This document shows, piece after piece, positions 1 through 5,127 of a stretch of 5,127 bases of DNA; position 1 is the stretch's first letter, and every line of letters starts with the position of its first letter. The position numbers and the translations under genes were made by a program. Source of the DNA: Clostridia bacterium (lineage in GTDB: Bacteria; Bacillota; Clostridia; Christensenellales; UBA1242); NCBI GenBank assembly GCA_017537405.1, contig JAFYKU010000022.1, positions 1-5,127 on the forward strand, in the 5' to 3' direction. The notes beneath the pieces were generated by a model, which had not been told where the DNA came from, did not search any database, and was given only the letters and a program-made list of their open reading frames with translations.

Positions 1-1495
1 ATATTTAGGTGCAAAGGTTGAAAAAGCTGTTATTACAGTTCCTGCATATTTCAATGACAGCCAACGCCAAGCAACTAAAGACGCAGGTAAAATTGCGGGC
101 TTAGAAGTTATGCGTATTATTAACGAACCAACAGCCGCAGCTTTGGCTTATGGTTTGGACAAAGATGGTTCTAAAAATGAAAAGATTTTAGTTTACGATT
201 TGGGTGGTGGTACCTTCGATGTTTCAATTTTGGATTTGGCAGACGGTGTTTTCGAAGTTTTGGCTACTAACGGTGATACTCACTTGGGTGGTGATGACTT
301 CGACCAACGCATTATGGACTTGTTAATCAGTGACTTCAAAGCAAAAGAAGGTATTGATTTGAGCAAAGATAAAATGGCTGTTCAACGCTTGAAACAAGCT
401 GCAGAAAAAGCAAAAATCGATTTAAGTGGTATGACCAAGACTACTGTAAGTGAAGCTTATATTAATGCGGATGCGAATGTTCCAAAACACTTGGAATTTG
501 ATTTAACTCGTGCGAAGTTTGATGATATGACCAAAGATTTGATTGACCGTTCATTGTTGTCGGTTGATGCTTGTATGAAAGATGCAAAATTAACTTTCAA
601 CGATATTTCAAAAGTTATCTTGGTTGGTGGTTCAACTCGTATCCCTGCTGTTGTTGAAGCTTTGAAAAAGAAAACAGGTAAAGAACCATTTAAAGGCGTT
701 AATCCAGATGAATGCGTTGCGATTGGTGCAGCTATTCAAGGTGGTGTTTTGGCCGGTGATGTTAAAGATGTCCTGTTGTTAGATGTAACCCCATTATCTT
801 TGGGTATTGAAACTTTGGGTGGTGTATGTACAAAATTGATTGAACGCAATACAACCATTCCAACCAAAAAGAGCCAAGTATTCTCGACAGCAACTGACAA
901 TCAACCTGGTGTCGATATTCATGTCTTGCAAGGTGAACGCGAATTTGCGGCGGATAACAAAACATTAGGACGCTTTATGTTGACTGATATTCCACCAGCA
1001 CCACGCGGCGTACCACAAATCGAAGTTACTTTTGATATTGACTCGAATGGTATTGTTTCGGTATCGGCAAAAGATTTGGGAACCAATAAATCTCAATCAA
1101 TTACCATTACCAGCAGCACAAATATGAGTAAAGAAGATATTGATAAAGCGATTAAAGAAGCGGAAGCTAATGCAGCAGAAGACCAAAAACGCAAAGAATT
1201 GGTTGATACCAAAAACATGGCAGACGGTGCAATTTTCGGTATCGAAAAATTGGTACGCGAAAATGGCGAAAAATTGAGCGAAGAAGACAAGAAAACTTTG
1301 ACCGATGCTGTGGAAAAATTCAAAAAAGACATTGCGGATGATAACGATGCTGAAAGCATTAAAAAGAAAATGGGCGAATTTAGCCAATCAACACAAGCAA
1401 TTGTGATGAAATTATATCAAGGTGCTAATCCAAACGGTGCCGCACAAGAAGGAGCAGCAAGCACAGAATCTAATGACGATGTGCATATTAGTTAA
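1..1495 (+). CDS. dnaK: Molecular chaperone DnaK (Hsp70), 5'-truncated by the window edge
   Basis: Cytosolic ATP-driven Hsp70 that binds exposed hydrophobic peptides and cycles with DnaJ and GrpE. The reading frame is open from base 2, giving 497 visible residues; alignment from memory to E. coli DnaK puts the first at about residue 130, so the start codon and first ATPase motif lie upstream. Visible in order: VPAYFNDSQRQ and INEPTAAALAYG; the phosphate-binding YDLGGGTFDVS (bases 194-226, with the autophosphorylated Thr at 212-214); the adenosine motif ILVGGSTRIPAV; the interdomain linker VLLLD (770-784); the beta substrate-binding domain (to about 1120); a charged helical lid (to about 1425); and a short Gly/Ala/Ser tail ending NDDVHIS. 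The many Bacillota-like stretches (LSKDKMA, TPLSLGIET, DIPPAPRGVPQIEV) make identity near certain. The stop is 2 nt before dnaJ. Any CIRCE element or promoter would be upstream and out of view. Confidence 0.98.
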   Translation, partial: YLGAKVEKAVITVPAYFNDSQRQATKDAGKIAGLEVMRIINEPTAAALAYGLDKDGSKNEKILVYDLGGGTFDVSILDLADGVFEVLATNGDTHLGGDDFDQRIMDLLISDFKAKEGIDLSKDKMAVQRLKQAAEKAKIDLSGMTKTTVSEAYINADANVPKHLEFDLTRAKFDDMTKDLIDRSLLSVDACMKDAKLTFNDISKVILVGGSTRIPAVVEALKKKTGKEPFKGVNPDECVAIGAAIQGGVLAGDVKDVLLLDVTPLSLGIETLGGVCTKLIERNTTIPTKKSQVFSTATDNQPGVDIHVLQGEREFAADNKTLGRFMLTDIPPAPRGVPQIEVTFDIDSNGIVSVSAKDLGTNKSQSITITSSTNMSKEDIDKAIKEAEANAAEDQKRKELVDTKNMADGAIFGIEKLVRENGEKLSEEDKKTLTDAVEKFKKDIADDNDAESIKKKMGEFSQSTQAIVMKLYQGANPNGAAQEGAASTESNDDVHIS

Positions 1496-1497
1496 TT

Positions 1498-2634
1498 ATG
1501 ACCAATCCATACGAAGCATTAGGAGTTAGCAAGAACGCGAGTGCCGACGAAATTAAGTCGGCATATCGCCGTTTAGCGAAAAAATATCACCCCGACGCTA
1601 ATCCGAATAACAAAGCTGCGGAAGAAAAGTTTAAAGAAATTAACGCGGCTTATGAAATTTTGAGTGATGCTCAGAAAAAAGCCAACTTTGACCGCTTCGG
1701 TTCCGCCGAAGGCCCCAGCTTTGGTGGCGGTGGTGCCGGATTTGGTGGTTTTGATTTCGGTGGCTTCGGCGGGTTTAGTGACATTTTTGAAAATATTTTT
1801 GACCAAGGAATTGATGGTTTGTTTGGACGCCGTTCTGGTCGTGGTCGTACTGCGCGTGGTAGTGACATTGTGATTGATACCGAAATTTCTTTTGAAGAAA
1901 GCTGTAATGGTGTAACAAAAAATATTGTTTTCAATCGCAATGAGCGTTGTCCAGATTGTAAAGGTACGGGTGCAAAAGATGATAGCAGCTTACAAACTTG
2001 CAGTTACTGTCATGGTGCAGGGCAAGTTAAACAAACGCAACGCTTAAGCGCTTTTGGTGTGATTGAAAATGTTGTGCAGTGTCCGGTTTGCCATGGTAGC
2101 GGTAAAATCATTACCGAAAAATGTAAATCGTGCAGCGGCAAAGGCAATACCAAAAAACATGTTTCCTATAACCTCAATATTCCAGCAGGAATTAACGATG
2201 GTCAAACTATGACGATTACTGGTCAAGGCAATATGCCAGATGGCGCAGCGGGAATTGCTGGTGATTTGCATATCCGTGTTCATGTTGCGAAGCATCCAAT
2301 TTTGATGCGTGAAGATTTTGATTTGTATATGGAATTACCAATTACTTTTACGCAAGCAATCTTGGGTACCAAAGTTAAAATTCCAGTTGTTGGTGGAACC
2401 ATGGATTTAGAAATTCCGCCGAATACCCAAAACGGAACTTTGCGCCGTATTCATGGAAAAGGCGTCAAAAAATTGCGTGCAGCTGGTACTGGTGATTTAA
2501 TTGTCAAGATTTTTGTCGAGATGCCGAAAACAGTCGATAAGCGCACAGCACAACTGTTGGAAGCGTTAGATCACGACATTCGTGCAGATAGCTATAAAAA
2601 AGTTGCGTCATATCGCAGTAAGGTATACAATTAA
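1498..2634 (+). CDS. dnaJ: Chaperone protein DnaJ (type I Hsp40)
   Basis: Cochaperone that delivers substrates to DnaK and stimulates its ATPase. At 378 residues it has the full type I architecture: J domain (about 4-68) with the essential HPD at 31-33; a Gly/Phe-rich region (about 69-118) containing a DIF motif; a short basic patch (GRRSGRGR); four intact CxxCxGxG zinc motifs at 151-158, 168-175, 195-202 and 209-216; then the C-terminal substrate-binding domain (IPAGINDGQ, GDLHIRV, DLYMELPITFTQAILG). The ATG at 1498 is the only sensible start, because an in-frame TAG at 1489-1491 blocks extension. No Shine-Dalgarno lies in the 15 nt before it; the nearest AGAAGGAG-like run is about 45 nt upstream inside dnaK. 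With a 2-nt gap to dnaK this points to translational coupling (inference). Nothing in the protein looks degenerate. Confidence 0.98.
   Translation: MTNPYEALGVSKNASADEIKSAYRRLAKKYHPDANPNNKAAEEKFKEINAAYEILSDAQKKANFDRFGSAEGPSFGGGGAGFGGFDFGGFGGFSDIFENIFDQGIDGLFGRRSGRGRTARGSDIVIDTEISFEESCNGVTKNIVFNRNERCPDCKGTGAKDDSSLQTCSYCHGAGQVKQTQRLSAFGVIENVVQCPVCHGSGKIITEKCKSCSGKGNTKKHVSYNLNIPAGINDGQTMTITGQGNMPDGAAGIAGDLHIRVHVAKHPILMREDFDLYMELPITFTQAILGTKVKIPVVGGTMDLEIPPNTQNGTLRRIHGKGVKKLRAAGTGDLIVKIFVEMPKTVDKRTAQLLEALDHDIRADSYKKVASYRSKVYN
2603..2631 (+). promoter_or_regulatory. Weak candidate promoter for rsmH inside the end of dnaJ
   Basis: TTGCGT (2603-2608) and TACAAT (2626-2631) are separated by 17 nt. 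The -10 matches the sigma-70/SigA consensus at 5 of 6 positions and the -35 at only 3 of 6. Transcription would begin near 2638, just before the rsmH ribosome binding site. It could let the division genes be expressed apart from the chaperone genes. Such matches occur by chance in AT-rich DNA, so this is tentative. Confidence 0.2.
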
Positions 2635-2639
2635 GCATT

Positions 2640-2646
2640 AGGGAGG
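2640..2646 (+). promoter_or_regulatory. Ribosome binding site of rsmH
   Basis: AGGGAGG lies 9 nt before the ATG at 2656 and 12 nt before a second, adjacent ATG at 2659. The spacing favours 2656 as the start, although either would give essentially the same protein. It fills part of the 21-nt dnaJ-rsmH gap. Confidence 0.8.
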
Positions 2647-2655
2647 CTTGGGTTA

Positions 2656-3612
2656 ATGATGAATGGGGACGTTATTGATCCAAGCAAACTTAATTTTAAG
2701 CACATACCTGTTTTGTTGCATGAGTGCTTAGATGCGCTGCAATTAAAGAAAAATATGGTTGTGGTCGATGCTACCTTGGGTGGAGCGGGCCACAGCCGTG
2801 AAATAGTAAAACAAATCAGCGGTGGTACCTTGATCGGTTTGGATCGAGATACTACCGCTTTGCGTTATAGTGCCAATGTTTTAGCAGATGCACCTGTAGA
2901 AGTTCGTTTAATCAAATGTAACTTCTGTGATATTGCTGATATTTTAAAAAGTTTAGGGATTAAGCAGGTTGACGCAATTCTCGCGGACTTTGGTGTATCA
3001 TCACATCAAATTGATACAATCGAACGCGGTTTTTCGTATACACAGGATGCACCATTAGATATGCGTATGGATACTGATGCCAATAAAACAGCAGACACAG
3101 TCGTTAATTGTTATCCAGAAGCAAAGTTAGCCGATTTGATTTGGAACTACGGCGAAGAACGATATGCTCGTCGCATTGCCGCAGCCATCGTGGCGGCACG
3201 CCCGATTCGCAGTACAGGGCATTTAGTTGATATTATTAAAAATGCGGTTCCTGCTGGTTATGGTAAAACAGGGGGACATCCGGCCAAACGCACCTTCCAA
3301 GCAATCCGTATTGAAGTCAATCAAGAGTTAGAAAGTATTCAAAAATTCTTGGATGGCGCCATCGAAATGTTAAAGCCGCAAGGACGCTTGGCAGTAATTA
3401 GCTTCCACAGTTTAGAAGACCGCATTGTAAAACAAACATTCAAGCGTGCCGCGACCGATTGTATCTGTCAGCCAAAGATTCCACAGTGTATCTGTGGACA
3501 TCATGCCACTGTAAAATTGTTGACAAAGAAACCAATTTGTCCGACAATAGATGAAACTGTATCCAATCCACGCAGTGCTTCGGCAAAATTGCGTGTGATT
3601 TGTAAGTTGTAG
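2656..3612 (+). CDS. rsmH: 16S rRNA (cytosine(1402)-N4)-methyltransferase RsmH (MraW)
   Basis: SAM-dependent enzyme that methylates N4 of C1402 in 16S rRNA, in the ribosomal P site. At 318 residues it has normal family length. Hallmarks in order: HIPVLLHE (16-23); the SAM-binding loop DATLGGAGHS (38-47); LIGLDRD with the acidic residue D63 expected to contact the cofactor ribose; DAILADFGVSS (106-116), followed by the family's RGFSY and PLDMRMD; HPAKRTFQA (208-216); FHSLEDR (250-256); and NPRSASAKLR near the C-terminus. A cysteine cluster, CIC and CIC at 269-271 and 278-280, is a pattern I know from Bacillota homologs. About 12 residues precede the usual N-terminal motif. It follows dnaJ by 21 nt and its stop codon abuts the next gene's ribosome binding site, so it is probably cotranscribed with that gene. 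Its usual upstream neighbour mraZ is absent here. Confidence 0.97.
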   Translation: MMNGDVIDPSKLNFKHIPVLLHECLDALQLKKNMVVVDATLGGAGHSREIVKQISGGTLIGLDRDTTALRYSANVLADAPVEVRLIKCNFCDIADILKSLGIKQVDAILADFGVSSHQIDTIERGFSYTQDAPLDMRMDTDANKTADTVVNCYPEAKLADLIWNYGEERYARRIAAAIVAARPIRSTGHLVDIIKNAVPAGYGKTGGHPAKRTFQAIRIEVNQELESIQKFLDGAIEMLKPQGRLAVISFHSLEDRIVKQTFKRAATDCICQPKIPQCICGHHATVKLLTKKPICPTIDETVSNPRSASAKLRVICKL

Positions 3613-3616
3613 GAGG
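3611..3616 (+). promoter_or_regulatory. Ribosome binding site overlapping the rsmH stop codon
   Basis: A perfect AGGAGG shares its first two bases with the rsmH TAG stop (3610-3612). Only 3 nt separate it from the ATG at 3620, which is tighter than the usual 5-9 nt. The overlap suggests that ribosomes finishing rsmH help start the next gene. Confidence 0.7.
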
Positions 3617-3619
3617 ACA

Positions 3620-4384
3620 ATGGCAACAATCACCGTTGAAAGTCCCGGAATCGCATCTGCCAAAGAGGAGGCAGCTGCAATTTTGTTTGCGCGCGATTCA
3701 CTGCCATTAACTACACCCGCTCCCGAACCAGTTGAAGCACCGGTTTCGGCACCTGCAACGCCAACTCGTCCTGTTTTTGCTCAATATCATATACCAGAAC
3801 CAATGGTTGCGAAACCAGTAGATACAACATCTTTCCGACCATATCAAAATTTTGATGAAGTGAAATTATCATCAGAACAACAAGTTATTCGTCCATACAT
3901 TGATAATAGTGGTTATTCCACGGTTATGGCATCGACAACTGTTACCACACCAACTGAGGAAGTGACTACTGTTTCTGTTCCAACTCAAACTGTAGCAGTA
4001 CAAAGTCCGCTTGATGTTGAATTGGAAAAAGATACGCAATATGTTGTGAAGTTTAAACAATCAACAATTGTGGGTGCTGCGATTGTGGCTTCCATTTTCT
4101 TGCTTTTATCAGTTTTGTGTATTGTGAACATTGTCAGTTTGGTAACGACTTCTGCACAGGTGACTGCTTTAATGCAAGAATCTTCTGCGTTACATCAAAC
4201 TTTGGAACAAGAAAAAGCTAATTTAGAAGAAGCACGACAAGCAGCAGCCAATAACCAACAACAAAATACTTACACAGTGCATAGTGTTCCGGCCGAAGGT
4301 GCTTATGTGGCGCCTGCCAATGCAACCACAAATAGTTCATTTTTTGATTGGTTGTGTCATTCGTTGAGTCAGTTATTCGGTTAA
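3620..4384 (+). CDS. ftsL: FtsL-like bitopic cell division protein with long N-terminal extension
   Basis: Assigned by position (between rsmH and a class B PBP) and topology, not by a strong sequence signature. FtsL is a divisome protein that partners DivIC/FtsB and helps activate septal peptidoglycan synthesis. The 254 residues comprise: a Pro/Ala/Thr/Val-rich, probably disordered and cytoplasmic segment (1-145) with two RPY motifs (73-75 and 91-93); basic KFK at 144-146; one hydrophobic helix (about 150-175); a coiled-coil-like stretch rich in Gln, Glu, Leu and Ala (about 178-212); then a Gln/Asn/Ala-rich linker and a hydrophobic end, FFDWLCHSLSQLFG. Typical FtsL is about 100-130 residues, so the N-terminal part is extra. 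The start at 3620 has AGGAGG only 3 nt away; an in-frame TTG at 3683, 11 nt after GAGGAGG, is an alternative that would remove 21 residues. It could instead be another coiled-coil membrane protein occupying the ftsL slot. Confidence 0.7.
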   Translation: MATITVESPGIASAKEEAAAILFARDSLPLTTPAPEPVEAPVSAPATPTRPVFAQYHIPEPMVAKPVDTTSFRPYQNFDEVKLSSEQQVIRPYIDNSGYSTVMASTTVTTPTEEVTTVSVPTQTVAVQSPLDVELEKDTQYVVKFKQSTIVGAAIVASIFLLLSVLCIVNIVSLVTTSAQVTALMQESSALHQTLEQEKANLEEARQAAANNQQQNTYTVHSVPAEGAYVAPANATTNSSFFDWLCHSLSQLFG

Positions 4385-4415
4385 TATCCAGTTCGCGTAA
4401 CCATATACATGAGAT

Positions 4416-5127
4416 ATGCGACTTTATACAGCTACAAGTGAAAAGCGACGATTGTTCGCTTTTTTTGTGATTAGCATGGCGGTGATTATAGTTCTAAGCG
4501 GGCGCTTAGTTTGGTTACAAATTTTAACTGGACAAGCTTTGCAAGTTCGTGCCGCAGATCAATGGTATCGTGATTTACCTTTAATGGCGGAAAGGGGGAC
4601 AATTTACGACAGCAATGGTTTAGTTTTGGCTAATTCAGTTTTAACATATAGCGTCTATTTACGACCTGTTGCGGTTAAAAATAAAGAAACAACGGCACGC
4701 ACTTTATCCGAAATTTTGAATTTATCTTATGAGCGTGTTCTACAAAAAGCCAGCAGTAAAACGGTTAGTGAATGGTTGATTAAAATGCAGGTTGAAAAAG
4801 AAACAGCTTTAAAGCTAGTTGCTGCAAATTTAGACGGAGTTTATTTAAGTCAAACATACCAAAGGTCATATCCACTTGGTAGTGTTGGTGCGCAGGTCTT
4901 GGGTATTGTCAGCGTTGACAACCACGGGCAAGAAGGTTTGGAAGCGTACTATGATGATGTTTTGCGTGGCATTGATGGACACATTGCCACACAGAGTGAT
5001 TTACGCGGAATTAAAATTAAAGATGGTACTGAATATTATGTGCCTGCGGTGGCAGGGCAAAACTTACATTTGTATTTAGATGCCGGTATACAAAACATTG
5101 TGCAAAATGTAATTTCACAAGCCTATA
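4416..5127 (+). CDS. Class B penicillin-binding protein, FtsI/SpoVD family, 3'-truncated by the window edge
   Basis: Septal or sporulation-type peptidoglycan transpeptidase; the frame runs open to the window end, giving 237 residues. Visible: a short tail with EKRR (9-12); a membrane anchor (about 13-35); the dimerisation-domain signature RGTIYDSNGLVLA (60-72); RSYPLGSVGAQVLGIV (150-165); GQEGLEAYYDDVLRGIDG (171-188); and LDAGIQNIVQ (221-230), which leads into the transpeptidase domain. The catalytic SxxK, SxN and KTG motifs lie beyond the window, so activity cannot be judged and FtsI/PBP2b cannot be separated from SpoVD. The start is the ATG at 4416: an in-frame TGA at 4410-4412 prevents extension, and the later ATG at 4476 would delete the basic tail and half of the membrane anchor. 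No Shine-Dalgarno is visible. It follows the FtsL-like gene by 31 nt and is its expected functional partner. Confidence 0.93.
   Translation, partial: MRLYTATSEKRRLFAFFVISMAVIIVLSGRLVWLQILTGQALQVRAADQWYRDLPLMAERGTIYDSNGLVLANSVLTYSVYLRPVAVKNKETTARTLSEILNLSYERVLQKASSKTVSEWLIKMQVEKETALKLVAANLDGVYLSQTYQRSYPLGSVGAQVLGIVSVDNHGQEGLEAYYDDVLRGIDGHIATQSDLRGIKIKDGTEYYVPAVAGQNLHLYLDAGIQNIVQNVISQAY
4441..4466 (+). terminator. Terminator-like hairpin plus T-run within the start of the PBP gene
   Basis: AAAAGCGA (4441-4448) pairs perfectly with TCGCTTTT (4456-4463) around a 7-nt loop, and a run of seven T (4460-4466) forms and follows the 3' arm. The shape is that of an intrinsic terminator, but the stem has only three G-C pairs. 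It lies over codons 9-17 of the PBP, where the basic tail meets the membrane anchor, so it may be a coding coincidence. If it works, it would be an attenuator reducing PBP transcription. Confidence 0.25.

Noticed and set aside
762..965. Minus-strand 67-codon frame opposite dnaK
   Set aside because: No ribosome binding site or family features; the opposite strand is the strongly conserved DnaK linker and beta domain.
1093..1387. Two overlapping minus-strand open frames opposite the DnaK lid
   Set aside because: They are Phe/Ser/Ala-rich reverse readings of Lys/Glu/Ala-rich lid codons, with no recognisable motif.
1573..1940. Open frames on both strands within the dnaJ J domain and G/F region
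   Set aside because: They arise from the biased glycine-rich codons of dnaJ, which has intact domains throughout.
2557..2598. TTGGAA and TATAAA as a promoter in the end of dnaJ
   Set aside because: The two hexamers are 30 nt apart, far from the 16-18 nt needed.
4379..4402. Inverted repeat GGTTA/TAACC flanking the ftsL stop codon
   Set aside because: Only 5 bp with a 14-nt loop and no T-run; too weak for a terminator or operator.
4467..4478. Downstream PBP starts at GTG 4467 or ATG 4476
   Set aside because: Neither has a ribosome binding site, and both remove the basic tail and part of the membrane anchor that a class B PBP should have.
4876..5079. Open frame of 67 codons on the + strand
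   Set aside because: It lies wholly inside the PBP in another frame; the PBP frame carries the conserved motifs (YPLGSVGAQ, GLEAYYDD), so this one is a shadow.

Overview
The window is a compact, single-strand stretch of five protein genes, all on the + strand: dnaK (5' end cut off), dnaJ, rsmH (mraW), a small bitopic FtsL-like division protein, and a class B penicillin-binding protein of the FtsI/SpoVD type (3' end cut off). The gaps are 2, 21, 7 and 31 nt, so almost every base is coding and there is no gene-free stretch to describe. I saw no RNA gene, mobile element, CRISPR array or long repeat.

Organism: DnaK and DnaJ read like Bacillota (Firmicutes) proteins. The order rsmH, ftsL, spoVD/pbp is the start of the division and cell wall (dcw) cluster in that phylum. 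Base composition is moderately AT-rich (about 40% GC by eye). Arginine is nevertheless written almost only with CGN codons: I found no AGA in any of the five genes and only two AGG, both in the PBP. That is unlike typical Clostridium and could fit Negativicutes or another lineage, but this placement is a guess and needs a phylogeny.

Layout: bases 1-1495 encode DnaK from about residue 130 of the family numbering to its C-terminus. Bases 1498-2634 encode a full DnaJ with J domain, G/F region, four zinc motifs and C-terminal domain. Bases 2656-3612 encode RsmH, the 16S rRNA C1402 N4-methyltransferase. Bases 3620-4384 encode a 254-residue protein with a long Pro/Thr/Val-rich N-terminus, one membrane helix and a coiled coil. 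Bases 4416-5127 encode the N-terminal 237 residues of the PBP; it has no stop codon within the window.

How they fit together: DnaK and DnaJ form one chaperone machine. RsmH tunes the ribosomal P site and is the usual gene ahead of ftsL. The FtsL-like protein and the PBP are expected to act together in septal peptidoglycan synthesis. The notable point is the junction: the heat-shock chaperone pair sits directly against the dcw genes with no room for mraZ and only 21 nt between the blocks. I see no clearly new biological system. The points worth a second look are that junction, the oversized FtsL-like protein, and the translation and termination signals around the ftsL and PBP starts.
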